DNA of 60,971 nt from an uncultured Lachnospiraceae bacterium (GTDB lineage Bacteria > Bacillota > Clostridia > Lachnospirales > Lachnospiraceae), in assembly GCA_900315945.1 (NCBI GenBank), contig ONAZ01000016.1, forward strand, positions 1-60,971, written 5' to 3'. The position numbers were made by a program, and so were the translations under genes. The notes beneath the pieces are model-generated. The model was not told the origin of the DNA. It worked only from the letters and a program-made list of their open reading frames with translations, and did no database searches. Below, in pieces: positions 6,801 to 16,096 of this stretch; position 1 is the first letter of the stretch, and the number at the start of each line of letters is the position of its first letter.

Positions 6801-7682
6801 TTAACTAACTCGTGTGGCTCCCCACAAATAAATTGCCACAGTTCCTGGGCCAGAATGGGAACCAATTGTATTACCAATATTCTTTATACTAATGTCTCCA
6901 TTAATCTTAGGAAGTCTTTCTTTGAGCATAGAAGCTACATTCTTCGCATCCTCTAAACAATCAGAATTACTAATAAAAACTTTACCATCGTAATCAACAC
7001 CAGCTACTTCTACTGCCTTGTTCACAATGGCATTGTAAGCATTCTTCTTGCCTCGAACTCTTCCTTTGGCAACTAACTCTCCTAAGTAATTCATATATAG
7101 GAGCTGACAATAATCCATCATATTACTTAGAATTGTAGATCTCTTAGAGAGCTTACCACCTCTAAGATAAGTCGAAATATCGGTTGAGAAAAGAATATGA
7201 TTCATATTCATTCTATTCTCAATAATCCATCTATATAATTCCTTAAGGCTAGCACCTTGGTCACGTTTGTCAGCAAGGGTTTCCATAATTAATCCGTAAC
7301 CAGAGGATGCTGCCATGGAATCAACAATGTAAATTGTTCTATCAGGATACTTAGCATCTAACTCTTTTCTTGCTTCATTTGCATAAGATACAGTATTCGA
7401 AAGTCCGCTACTAAGAGTTATATGAAGTATATCTTTACCTTCTTGTAGAAAACCTTCAAAGTATTCTACATACTCTTCCTTGTCAATATGACTAGTCTTT
7501 GTAATAGCTCCTTCTCTTATTGCCTGATAAAACTCGGGATAAGTAACTGATTCTCCAAGATCATCTATATATCTTATCCCATCTATCTCATACGAATTAC
7601 TAATGTAATGTATATCTCTATTTTCGAAATCTTCTTTACTCAAATCTGCCGTCGAACAGCAACTTAATATATAATCACCCAT
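6801..7682 (-). CDS. DegV family fatty-acid-binding protein
   Basis: A 293-residue protein of the DegV/FakB family, which binds a single fatty acid and presents it to the kinase FakA for phosphorylation. Visible marks are the N-terminal CCSTADLSKE stretch, the TKTSHI region near 80, LSSGLSNT near 110, the VDSMAASSGYG stretch and the conserved end SHSGPGTVAIYLWG. The gene is alone between terminators or gaps. No full fakA is in the window, though a lone Dak-type domain is encoded at 38769-39083. Which fatty acid it binds cannot be told. Confidence 0.9.
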   Translation of the reverse strand: MGDYILSCCSTADLSKEDFENRDIHYISNSYEIDGIRYIDDLGESVTYPEFYQAIREGAITKTSHIDKEEYVEYFEGFLQEGKDILHITLSSGLSNTVSYANEARKELDAKYPDRTIYIVDSMAASSGYGLIMETLADKRDQGASLKELYRWIIENRMNMNHILFSTDISTYLRGGKLSKRSTILSNMMDYCQLLYMNYLGELVAKGRVRGKKNAYNAIVNKAVEVAGVDYDGKVFISNSDCLEDAKNVASMLKERLPKINGDISIKNIGNTIGSHSGPGTVAIYLWGATRVS

Positions 7683-7840
7683 TAGAGTTCCCCTTACAAC
7701 TCTTATGGATAGAGTTTTTATTTTTCTCTATCGAAGTTTTTATTTATCTCTGTTGTGGTTTTCAATTCTACATAATAATATATCAAATGCCACATTTTGT
7801 AAAGGGCTTTTTTCAAAAGAATTGCAAAATTAAGCATTTT

Positions 7841-9814
7841 CTAACTCAATTTCTTAACTATGGTAAGAATATTTTGCATATTTTTGTACTCATAACTTAT
7901 ATCGTCGACAAGTTTTTTAGTCATAAATATACCAAGTCCGCCTATTGCGCGATCCTCTACAGATGCTGTTATGTCAGGATCTTCACTTACTAATGGATTA
8001 TACTCCCTTCCACTATCTATAAATTGTATTTTGATATACTTATTATCATTTATAAGTTCTGTTCTAACAGTTACATCACCCTTATATGGTGCATATGCAT
8101 AGCTTGCGATATTGACAAATATCTCTTCAATAACAATCTCTAATTCCATAAGTGTAGGTTCTGAACACTCTACATTCTCAACCCTTCTCTTTATTAATGA
8201 TTGTACTTCATGAAGCATACTAACATCTGCCTCTAATGTCACATCCAAATCTTTGTCATCAATGCTGGCGCCGTAATATTCAAGACAAAGCATTGTTATA
8301 TCATCTGATTGCTCTTCCCCATCAGCGAAGATATCAACTGCTTCTCTTACATTTTCTAATACTTCTTTTGGATTAGCGTTAAGACTATTATTTAAGGCAC
8401 TAGTCATTTTCTGTTGCCCAAATAATTCTTTCTTTTTGTTAGTTGCTTCAACAACTCCATCAGTATATATAAATATTTTAGAATCCTTTTTTAGTTCTAT
8501 CTCATAATTCATATATTCACTATCTTCCATTGCGCCAATAACAGTGCCATGCGTATCTTTATACACTTCAAACTCTTCACCTGGCATCATGATAGCAGGA
8601 TACTCATGTCCCGCATTGGCACACACAAGTCTTCCTGTTGATATTTCAAGAATTCCAAGCCACACAGAGACAAATAGCATCTGTTCATTGTGAGAACATA
8701 TTTCCTTATTTGCCGATGTAAGGATCTTTGCAGGAGTCATATTATTCTTTGCAAATCTAGCAATATTAGTCTTAGATGAAACCATAAAAAGTGCCGCAGG
8801 AACCCCTTTACCAGCAACATCGCCAACCACCATACACAAATGATCATCATCAAGTAAGTAAAAATCGAAGAAATCTCCACCCACTTCTCTTGCTGGATCC
8901 ATAGACGCATATATGTCAAACTCATTTCTTCTTGTAAAATACGGGAAATTGTTAGGAAGCATTGCCTTCTGAATATCAGTAGCCATGTCAAGTTCATTCA
9001 CACGAACTTCAAGCTTAGTACTCTGTTCCGAGAAAAGAAAACAGTACATAACAATAATTGCAATAAGAGTTGTAGCACTTTGAAATGCAACAAGTGTCTT
9101 TCCTAAGGAAATCGCATAATTAAGTGCAGGGATTATAATAAAAGCAAGAATAGCTGCCTTTTGCCTAGCATTTGTCTTCGACTTAATTAGACATATTATA
9201 GAGATAACACTTATATAAATAGTATAGAAATCACTAAAATCGAAAAAATCCACTAGCCTATATAAACCATCTGAATCTATAAAGAAAATTGTTGGAACAA
9301 ACATATTGAGAAAGGCATATAACAAAGATGGCCAAAATAAAACCTTGGCAAACAAGTCAAAATACCGTGCCATTTTATTTTTCACTCTAAGAATACTTCT
9401 CACATATCTCCAAAAAAAGTAAGATGTTATAATCTCAAAAATATTCTTTAATGTTCCAATAATAACCATTTCATATTCAAACTGGGGCATCCCCTGCATA
9501 CACCAGAAGAAATTTACAGCTATAAAAGAACATGCAACTACAAAAATCATAATAATAAAGGGTCTAGTAGAGTAATCAGTTTTCACCCTACTATCCCTCA
9601 TACAATTAAAATATAGTGTTGTACATATAAACACTCCAAGAATAGCAATTCCTACATTTAAAGCAGCAAATCCTTCAACAGAAGAATAGGCAACATAAAC
9701 AATGGTAGCAATGCTTGCCAAACAGAAACTAACCAACAAAATAAACCCCGCAATAATAAATCCCGAAGTCATTTTATTTGTTGTTTCTTTTAGTTTTGCC
9801 GCTTCTTCTCTCAT
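7841..9814 (-). CDS. Membrane SpoIIE-type phosphatase fused to an anti-sigma kinase domain
   Basis: A 657-residue partner-switching protein. The first 280 residues or so carry about seven hydrophobic segments, a sensor-like membrane region. A PP2C/SpoIIE phosphatase domain follows (about 290-520), with the metal-binding acids in PAREVGGDFFDF, VGDVAGKGVPAAL, YTDGV and QSDDITML. The end (about 540-655) is an RsbW-like GHKL ATPase with EEIFVNIASYAY as N box and GGLGI as G box. One chain therefore holds both the activity that dephosphorylates a STAS antagonist and the one that would phosphorylate it. The STAS protein is encoded 55 bases upstream. Confidence 0.9.
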   Translation of the reverse strand: MREEAAKLKETTNKMTSGFIIAGFILLVSFCLASIATIVYVAYSSVEGFAALNVGIAILGVFICTTLYFNCMRDSRVKTDYSTRPFIIMIFVVACSFIAVNFFWCMQGMPQFEYEMVIIGTLKNIFEIITSYFFWRYVRSILRVKNKMARYFDLFAKVLFWPSLLYAFLNMFVPTIFFIDSDGLYRLVDFFDFSDFYTIYISVISIICLIKSKTNARQKAAILAFIIIPALNYAISLGKTLVAFQSATTLIAIIVMYCFLFSEQSTKLEVRVNELDMATDIQKAMLPNNFPYFTRRNEFDIYASMDPAREVGGDFFDFYLLDDDHLCMVVGDVAGKGVPAALFMVSSKTNIARFAKNNMTPAKILTSANKEICSHNEQMLFVSVWLGILEISTGRLVCANAGHEYPAIMMPGEEFEVYKDTHGTVIGAMEDSEYMNYEIELKKDSKIFIYTDGVVEATNKKKELFGQQKMTSALNNSLNANPKEVLENVREAVDIFADGEEQSDDITMLCLEYYGASIDDKDLDVTLEADVSMLHEVQSLIKRRVENVECSEPTLMELEIVIEEIFVNIASYAYAPYKGDVTVRTELINDNKYIKIQFIDSGREYNPLVSEDPDITASVEDRAIGGLGIFMTKKLVDDISYEYKNMQNILTIVKKLS

Positions 9815-9869
9815 ATAGGCACCTCAAGAAATATAGTAAATTTATGCAGCTTCTGTAAATAGCAAAAAA

Positions 9870-10166
9870 CTATACTATATTAAGAATGTTAGTAAATCCA
9901 GTTACTTCCATAATATCATGTATAGGTCTACTTACGTTCTTAACTACCATATTCCCCTGATCCTTCATAGTTTTCTGAGCCATTAGAAATACTCTAAGAC
10001 CAGAAGAAGACACATATTCTAAGTCCGTCAAATCAAATACTAGATCCGTAAGATCTGGTAATTCTTTCTTTACTTCTTCTTCAAACGCTGGGGCTTCAAG
10101 AGTATCTAACCTACCCTTGAGAATAATAACTAAAGATGTTCCATCCTTTTTCTTTTCTATGGTCAT
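9870..10166 (-). CDS. STAS-domain anti-sigma factor antagonist
   Basis: A 98-residue single STAS domain of the SpoIIAA/RsbV type. The predicted phosphorylation site lies in LEYVSSSGLRVFL (about 50-62), and LKGRLDTLEAP near the start matches the family. It is probably the substrate of the kinase and phosphatase domains of the next gene, switching partner between a sigma factor's inhibitor and free states. GAGGAAA lies upstream of the ATG. No sigma factor gene is nearby, so the final target may not be a sigma factor. The IS110-type element begins just upstream of its promoter region. Confidence 0.9.
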   Translation of the reverse strand: MTIEKKKDGTSLVIILKGRLDTLEAPAFEEEVKKELPDLTDLVFDLTDLEYVSSSGLRVFLMAQKTMKDQGNMVVKNVSRPIHDIMEVTGFTNILNIV

Positions 10167-10205
10167 TTTTATTATTTCCTCGTATTATATAGTAGTAGTT
10201 TTTAG

Positions 10206-10440
10206 AGACCCTCTCCAAGGTCTTTATAACTATTAAGTCATAGTCTTTTCTTTACCTTTTCTATAGGTTCGACTATGATATTTAGGATGCTGTGGATTGG
10301 TTATTTTTCCTACCACTTGATGGTTTAAGAAAGGCTCCAACCACAGTCTCTTTGTTCATTTGTTAATCAGTTAGATACCGCATGACGGTTTATTTAGAAC
10401 GAGGTTACAATCGCAAGGAGCACCCTGTGGTTCTAAAACA
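10206..10440 (+). ncRNA. Predicted IS110 bridge RNA
   Basis: IS110-group elements are known to encode, upstream of the recombinase, a bridge RNA whose two internal loops pair with target and donor DNA. This leader has the expected layout: a short 5' hairpin AGACC/GGTCT (10206-10223), a long stem CTGTGGATTGG/CCAACCACAG (10290-10300 with 10337-10346) around a 36-base loop, a small hairpin ACCG/CGGT (10377-10389), and a stem TTTAGAAC/GTTCTAAA (10393-10400 with 10430-10437) around a 29-base loop. The two large loops would be the target- and donor-binding loops. The structure was read by eye; ends and guide bases are unverified. Confidence 0.55.
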
Positions 10441-10472
10441 GCATTAATACATTTCAAAGGAGATTTATTTTT

Positions 10473-11648
10473 ATGATTTACGTAGGAATTGATGTTGCTA
10501 AAGATAAGCATGATTGCTTTATTACAAACTCTGATGGAGAAGTATTATTCAAAGTATTTACCATCACAAACAACCTAGATGGTTTCAATGATCTTTATCA
10601 AAGAATCGAATCCGTTATGGATGATATAACAAAAGTAAAAGTAGGGCTAGAAGCCACTGGACACTATAGTTACAATCTTTTAGGATATCTCATTGATAAA
10701 GGTTTGCCCGCCTATGTTATCAATCCGTTACATACTAATCTGTACAAAAAAAGTCTAAGCCTTAGACAGACGAAAACGGATAAAGTAGATGCCCGCACAA
10801 TTGCTTCTATGCTAATGTCTGATGTGAACTTAAAGTCCTACTCAGACAAATCTTACCACAACGAAGAATTAAAGTCATTAACTCGTTATCGTTTCGATAA
10901 AGTTAAGGAACGTGCCAAGCTTAAGTCTTCCATTTCTAGACTAGTCTGTATTCTTTTTCCTGAATTAGAAAAATTAGTACCAACACTTCATATGGCATCT
11001 GTTTATGCAATGCTTTCTGAATTCCCGGGGGCTAAGCATGTCGCTAACGCTCACCTTACCAGACTTACCAATCTACTTTCTGAATCATCAAAAGGTCGAT
11101 ATGGAAAAGAAACAGCAATAACTTTTAGAGATGCCGCAAGAAACTCCATTGGTTCAAACATGCCTGCAAAATCTTTAGAATTAAAACACACGATTAAGCT
11201 TATTCAAGAGATTTCTTGTGAGATTGACGAAATTGAAAATGAAATCAAAATCATCATGGATGAAATCAATTCTCCAATTCTTAGCATCCCTGGAATTAAC
11301 TATCGTATGGGAGCTATGATTATTGCTGAAATCGGTGATTTCAACCGATTCGATTCTCCTGATAAAATCTTAGCTTATGCTGGTTTCTCGCCATCTACAT
11401 ACCAATCAGGCCAACTAGATGGTGCTTACGCCCATATGGAAAAACGTGGCTCCAGATATTTGCGATACGCACTATATAATGCGGCCAAATATGTCTGTCA
11501 TTGGGATCCAACTTTTGCTGAATATCTAGCCAAGAAGCGATCCGAAGGTAAACATTATAATGTCGCTCTATCTCACGCTGTAAAAAAGCTAGTACGAGTC
11601 ATTTATCATCTCGAAAAAACAAATCAGCAATACATTAAAGCATCTTAA
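10473..11648 (+). CDS. IS110-family transposase (DEDD recombinase)
   Basis: A 391-residue, apparently full-length transposase. The N-terminal RuvC-like domain shows the DEDD set: Asp in YVGIDVAKD, Glu in LEATGHYS and the Asp residues of TDKVDARTIA. The C-terminal Transposase_20 domain shows IPGINYRMGAMIIAEIGD, then a GFSPSTYQSG stretch likely to carry the catalytic Ser, and KRGSRYLR. The enzyme is expected to act with the RNA encoded in its leader. AAAGGAG lies 9-10 bases before the ATG. There is no frameshift or stop, so the copy may be active. It is the only plus-strand gene between 4574 and 13018. Confidence 0.93.
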   Translation: MIYVGIDVAKDKHDCFITNSDGEVLFKVFTITNNLDGFNDLYQRIESVMDDITKVKVGLEATGHYSYNLLGYLIDKGLPAYVINPLHTNLYKKSLSLRQTKTDKVDARTIASMLMSDVNLKSYSDKSYHNEELKSLTRYRFDKVKERAKLKSSISRLVCILFPELEKLVPTLHMASVYAMLSEFPGAKHVANAHLTRLTNLLSESSKGRYGKETAITFRDAARNSIGSNMPAKSLELKHTIKLIQEISCEIDEIENEIKIIMDEINSPILSIPGINYRMGAMIIAEIGDFNRFDSPDKILAYAGFSPSTYQSGQLDGAYAHMEKRGSRYLRYALYNAAKYVCHWDPTFAEYLAKKRSEGKHYNVALSHAVKKLVRVIYHLEKTNQQYIKAS

Positions 11649-11675
11649 CTTTTTCTAATTCAATACTCCTTTTTT

Positions 11676-11700
11676 GAGCACCTACATAGATGCTCTTTTT
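11676..11700 (+). terminator. Terminator of the IS110 transposase
   Basis: GAGCA (11676-11680) and TGCTC (11691-11695) pair over a 10-base loop and are followed by TTTTT, 28 bases after the transposase stop. Confidence 0.75.
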
Positions 11701-11839
11701 GTCATGCAGTTTTCAAGGTTCATAGAACTCCAACTGAGTTCAAAATATATCTAAAATGCATTTCTGCACTTTAATCAAAAAATATCATTTCTTAACTTGA
11801 CTTTTAATAGTTAGTCTTTCTATTGTTTAATCAATTATA

Positions 11840-13018
11840 TCATATCTGTTTTATAATGTATTCTTTAACCTTAGAAAGACTGCTCTGTTTCCACATTCCT
11901 TCGTCAGCTTTGAGAGCAAGATTATATATAATAATATAGTCGAGAATCTCACCTTCTATTCTCTCTAATCTATTAGGGTCTAAGAAATCTTTTATCCAGT
12001 CATCTTCATTAAAATCCTTGTACTTCTCCGGAAATATATATGTGTATTGAGTCTTTGTGGCTGATATAAACATCTTAGCTGCAAGTGGGCTAAGTAAATT
12101 ATATTCTTTGTCATTAACATCACAAAAGATATCTGGCAGTTTGCCCTTTACAACTCTATTATTATCTCTTCGAATCTCAATTCCCATTGAATCAAAGGTA
12201 TAATTCTTTTCATTAAGATGTAGCTTTAACAGAACACCAACATTAGTATTGTGCTGTGTTCTCTGATATGGTGTATCAAATATAAAATTACCTAAGGAAT
12301 AGAAAATAGCTTTATTGTCAAAAAGTTCATAATTAAGAGGTACATGAGGATGATGACATACAATAATATCTGCACCCATATCAAGGAAAGACTTAAGTCT
12401 ATCTCTTACATAAGGAGAAGGAAGGGTAGTAAACTCTTCACCACCATGACATACAATAATACACCATCTGCATTTTTCCTTAATGCTTCTTATAGTATCC
12501 TTTATTACATCTTCTTCATTCCAAGTAAGGCATCCTGCCTTGTCATTCCCTGCACTTTTACATCCGTATTTTACCCCCCTGTAACCAATAGCAAACATAC
12601 CAACACCACCAGCTTCTTCATAAAACAGCGGCTTCTTTGCTTCATGAATATTCTTTCCAGCTCCTATAGTTGATACACCAGCTTTATTTGCATTTGATAA
12701 AGTATCTAGAAGCCCCTTTTCTCCAAGATCCATCATGTGATTATTACATATATCCCACACGTCAGCATGAAGATTATCTAACACCTTTACAGCCTTAGGA
12801 TTAATAGCATGAACCATTTGGGAGAGTCCTTGTGCCCCTTTATCATCCTCATATGCAGATACAGGGCCTTCTACATCTACAACAACATGGTCACTATCAT
12901 GAAGAAATGATAATATCTCCTCAGATATCAATTCTTCATCTTCCCATTTCTTATCCATATATTTATCAAATGCTATGTCACCAGTAAATGAAATCGATAT
13001 ATTTTTTATGTCTTTCAA
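11840..13018 (-). CDS. CapA-like metallophosphatase (PGA_cap family)
   Basis: A 392-residue calcineurin-fold protein related to the poly-gamma-glutamate capsule protein CapA. It has FTGDIAFD at the start, DVEGPVS, DICNNHMMDLGEKG, a VCHGGEEF motif, CHHPHVP and SLGNFIFD, the usual metal-binding series. No N-terminal signal or anchor is visible, unlike many CapA proteins, so it is probably cytoplasmic. No capB or capC is nearby, so a role in capsule is not supported; a phosphatase of unknown substrate is safer. It diverges from the MFS-GH3 pair, with 55 bases between starts. Confidence 0.85.
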   Translation of the reverse strand: MKDIKNISISFTGDIAFDKYMDKKWEDEELISEEILSFLHDSDHVVVDVEGPVSAYEDDKGAQGLSQMVHAINPKAVKVLDNLHADVWDICNNHMMDLGEKGLLDTLSNANKAGVSTIGAGKNIHEAKKPLFYEEAGGVGMFAIGYRGVKYGCKSAGNDKAGCLTWNEEDVIKDTIRSIKEKCRWCIIVCHGGEEFTTLPSPYVRDRLKSFLDMGADIIVCHHPHVPLNYELFDNKAIFYSLGNFIFDTPYQRTQHNTNVGVLLKLHLNEKNYTFDSMGIEIRRDNNRVVKGKLPDIFCDVNDKEYNLLSPLAAKMFISATKTQYTYIFPEKYKDFNEDDWIKDFLDPNRLERIEGEILDYIIIYNLALKADEGMWKQSSLSKVKEYIIKQI

Positions 13019-13073
13019 TTGCGTTCCTCCAATGCATCATATATAATTACAATCATAAAAAAAGGGGGATTTT

Positions 13074-14252
13074 ATGTCAAGACCAACAAAACTATGGAAT
13101 GCAAAATACCTTACATTCATAGCACTACAAACTCTTAATTTTGCACTGCTTTATTTTACATTTCCAGTTATACCAAAATATTCAGTATCCTTAGGATATG
13201 ATTTAGCTCAGGCAGGAGTATTAGCTGGTGGATTTGCAATTGCATCACTAGTCGCAAGGCCTATAACAGGATTCTGCATAGATAACTTTGATAGAAAGAA
13301 AGTATTACTAATTGCTATTACAATATGCGGTCTTTCCACTGCTGCTCTTTCACTTACATCTAATCTATGGATACTTCTAGTTTTTAGATTGATATACGGC
13401 GCAGCATTTGCATTTAGTTCAACAACACTATTCAGTTGTGGTACTGACTGTATTCCAGAGAACAAAACTGCCGAAGGAGTTGGCTACTTTGGACTTGGAA
13501 TAGCTGTTTCCGCAGCCATCGGCCCACCTATTGGTCTATGGCTTAACAATTTAGTTGGTGCTAGAATTCTTTTCTATATTATGGCAGGTCTTAGTATACT
13601 TACTGTAGTAATTATTATGTTCGTACCTATTGATAAGATAGATAAGCCAACTTCTACTACTAAGCAAAAGCTTGGTGTAAATTCTTTTATCGAGAAGAAA
13701 GCAATTATTTTCGCTGTACTTGTTATTCCATTTGCTTTTAGTAATGGTTTCATTAACTCGTTTATTACAATGACAGCAGAAGAAAGAAACATATCAGGAA
13801 TAAGCATATTCTTTACAGTTTTTGCAATTGCTATGATGGCGCTTAAGCCTTTATCAGGTAAAATGCAGGATAAATTCGGATTATCTTCTGTCCTTATACC
13901 TGCTTTCATATGTACAGGAATTGCTTCTGGAATAATCTCTGTTGCAACATCTCTTACACTAATGATTATATCCGCGCTACTTCTTGCATTTGGTCAAGGT
14001 GCCGGTCAACCCTCACTACAGTCTGCCACCATTAGTTCTGTAGAAAAGGCTCGTCAAGGAGTTGCTATCGGAACCTACTATCTGGGACTAGATATTGGAA
14101 ATGGAATTGGTAATATAGCTGGTGGTACAGTTGCCGATACTCTTGGGTATAGAGGAGCATATCAACTATGTGCTGCAACTCTTATTGCCGGACTAATCAT
14201 ATATATAATCTATGGAATAATTAGAAAAAGGAGGGCACATAGTGAGCAATAA
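13074..14252 (+). CDS. Major facilitator superfamily transporter
   Basis: A 392-residue protein with about twelve hydrophobic segments and a central charged loop near 195-210. The region between helices 2 and 3 reads ARPITGFCIDNFDRKK, the MFS motif A, repeated in weaker form as KPLSGKMQDKFG in the second half. It resembles the drug-efflux branch. GGGGG lies upstream of the ATG. It overlaps the GH3 gene by 11 bases, so transport and the GH3 enzyme are probably linked. Substrate unknown. Confidence 0.9.
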   Translation: MSRPTKLWNAKYLTFIALQTLNFALLYFTFPVIPKYSVSLGYDLAQAGVLAGGFAIASLVARPITGFCIDNFDRKKVLLIAITICGLSTAALSLTSNLWILLVFRLIYGAAFAFSSTTLFSCGTDCIPENKTAEGVGYFGLGIAVSAAIGPPIGLWLNNLVGARILFYIMAGLSILTVVIIMFVPIDKIDKPTSTTKQKLGVNSFIEKKAIIFAVLVIPFAFSNGFINSFITMTAEERNISGISIFFTVFAIAMMALKPLSGKMQDKFGLSSVLIPAFICTGIASGIISVATSLTLMIISALLLAFGQGAGQPSLQSATISSVEKARQGVAIGTYYLGLDIGNGIGNIAGGTVADTLGYRGAYQLCAATLIAGLIIYIIYGIIRKRRAHSEQ

Positions 14253-16062
14253 ATTTAAAGAAGAAGCTTTTATATCAATTAGTGAATCTGGAAAAAAATA
14301 CTATGAAAACCACAAAAAAGCAATAGAAAATCCAAGACAAACACAGATGGACTTTCTTATGGAGCTCATAAGCGACAACAAAGATACAGAATATGGTAAA
14401 GCCAATAATTTTGAAAACATTAAATCATATGAAGACTTCGCAAATTCTGTGCCTATAAGTGAATATGACAACTATCTTCCTTATATTACTAGGATGATTG
14501 AAGATAAAGAGACAGACCTTATAACAAAAGAGCAAATCGTTCATTACGCTGCCAGTTCTGGAAGTACAGGCATTCCAAAAAGAATTCCTGCTTCACTTCG
14601 TAGCAAAAAGTATCTGTCCGCATATGCCGGAGAAATAGTATTCTATCATCTTAACAAGCAAATAAAGAAGCAGGGAAAGAAAAATGGTCCTATATGTTTT
14701 CTTCCTGATTTCTATTGGGATTACATAGATGAGGATACTACTATAGGCTCAATATCCGCTCATATCGGATACAACTTTAAGGATGAATTACTTTCCGTCA
14801 ATACATCACCAGAGTCTCTTCAATACTTAAAAGAGCATTCTTCTGATTCACCTTACTTAAAGGCATTATTTGCTCTACAATACAAAGATTTATCATGCAT
14901 ATATGCCACCTTTTCATCTGTTGTATATGAATTCTTACACACAATTGAAACTAGTTGGAAATCCCTTTGTTCTGATATCAGAAACGGAGATATTAATCCA
15001 GGTATCTCAATCTCTGATGAACTAAGAGAAGAGCTTTTAGGATATTTGAAACCTAATCCTAAGCGTGCTGATGAACTAGAAGAAGAATTTAATAAAGGAT
15101 TTGACAAACCATTTGTTCAAAGAATATGGCCTAACATGGCAATGTATTCTTGTATTGGTGGAAGCTTCTTTTCTGAATATACAAAAAAAATCAGACTATG
15201 TTCAGGGGATATTCCAATGTACATGTTATCTTACACTGCTTCAGAGTCGCAATTTGCAATTCCTCTGACAGTTGATGATACTATGTATTCACCAAATATT
15301 ACAGGTGTGTTCTTCGAATTTCGTTCCCTAGCAGAAGAAGATGAGAACAAGATATATCTAATAGACGAATTAGAAGTTGGCAAAGACTATGAACTTATTA
15401 TAACTAATATGTCAGGATTCTATAGATATAGAATGTTCGATGTATTCCATGTAGACAAATTAGAAGGAAAAAGTCCCCTAGGTCACATAGCATATAGACT
15501 CAACCAAATGGTTAATATGGTTGGAGAACATGTATCCACTGAAGACATTGAATATGTTGTAAAAGGAATAAGCCAGCATGAAAAAACTGCCATAACAGAA
15601 TACGCGTTATATACTGATTATTCCACTACACCAGGAAGATATATTATTCTTATAGAGCCAGAAGTCGACATGGGAAAGGGCGAAATGAAACATCTAAATA
15701 GTGTTGCCGATGAGCTTTTTAAGAAAGGAAATCGTTCCTACAAAAAGTATAGAGAACAAAACACTTTAGGTTCTCCAAGCATCGTATACATTGACCCTGG
15801 AGCATTCCGGTTGTACAAAGAGTTACAAATTGCAAGTGGTATCTCTGCCAACCAAGTTAAGCCAGTTAGACTAATCGACAACAAGAATAAAGAACAATTC
15901 TTCTTTGGATTATCTGAAGGACCATATAAAGCTATGCAGCGTGCCCTATTTGATGCTGAGAGAGAGCTTATGGAAATGGAATTACTTAAGATTGAGAATA
16001 AGAAGCTTAAGAAAGAAAATGATAAATTAAGAAAAGAGATTAATAACTTAAAAGAGAGATAG
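14242..16062 (+). CDS. GH3-family acyl-acid amido synthetase-like protein
   Basis: A 606-residue member of the GH3 adenylate-forming family, known in plants for joining amino acids to auxin or jasmonate. Its three nucleotide motifs are visible: AASSGSTGIPKRIP (about 108-121), YTASESQFAIPL near 333 and TNMSGFYRYRMFDV near 392. Bacterial members are mostly uncharacterised. The last 35 residues are a Lys/Glu-rich coiled coil. The start is GTG at 14242 with AGGAGG eight bases upstream, inside the end of the MFS gene. The enzyme probably conjugates an acid to an amine, and the neighbour may export the product or import the acid; both points are inference. Confidence 0.85.
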   Translation: MSNKFKEEAFISISESGKKYYENHKKAIENPRQTQMDFLMELISDNKDTEYGKANNFENIKSYEDFANSVPISEYDNYLPYITRMIEDKETDLITKEQIVHYAASSGSTGIPKRIPASLRSKKYLSAYAGEIVFYHLNKQIKKQGKKNGPICFLPDFYWDYIDEDTTIGSISAHIGYNFKDELLSVNTSPESLQYLKEHSSDSPYLKALFALQYKDLSCIYATFSSVVYEFLHTIETSWKSLCSDIRNGDINPGISISDELREELLGYLKPNPKRADELEEEFNKGFDKPFVQRIWPNMAMYSCIGGSFFSEYTKKIRLCSGDIPMYMLSYTASESQFAIPLTVDDTMYSPNITGVFFEFRSLAEEDENKIYLIDELEVGKDYELIITNMSGFYRYRMFDVFHVDKLEGKSPLGHIAYRLNQMVNMVGEHVSTEDIEYVVKGISQHEKTAITEYALYTDYSTTPGRYIILIEPEVDMGKGEMKHLNSVADELFKKGNRSYKKYREQNTLGSPSIVYIDPGAFRLYKELQIASGISANQVKPVRLIDNKNKEQFFFGLSEGPYKAMQRALFDAERELMEMELLKIENKKLKKENDKLRKEINNLKER

Positions 16063-16081
16063 GATATAAATCCTATCTCTC
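16054..16081. terminator. Bidirectional terminator between the GH3 and lipoprotein genes
   Basis: GAGAGATAGGAT (16054-16065) and ATCCTATCTCTC (16070-16081) form a perfect 12-bp stem with a 4-base loop between two convergent genes. The GH3 stop codon lies inside the first arm. T-rich sequence follows on the plus strand. Confidence 0.75.
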
Positions 16082-16096
16082 TTATTTATTAAACTC

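Larger units (their letters stand above)
10200..11745 (+). mobile_element. IS110-family insertion sequence (ends approximate)
   Basis: An intact transposase gene (10473-11648) is preceded by about 270 bases of structured non-coding sequence and followed by a terminator and about 50-100 further bases. IS110 elements lack terminal inverted repeats and usually make no target duplication, so the ends cannot be fixed from one copy; 10200 and 11745 are estimates. A hairpin GAACTC/GAGTTC at 11725-11741 may belong to the right end. Sequence 11746-11839 holds nothing else I can name. Confidence 0.75.

Noticed and set aside
11840-13018. Capsule (poly-gamma-glutamate) synthesis locus
   Set aside because: Only the CapA-like fold is present; no capB, capC or signal peptide.
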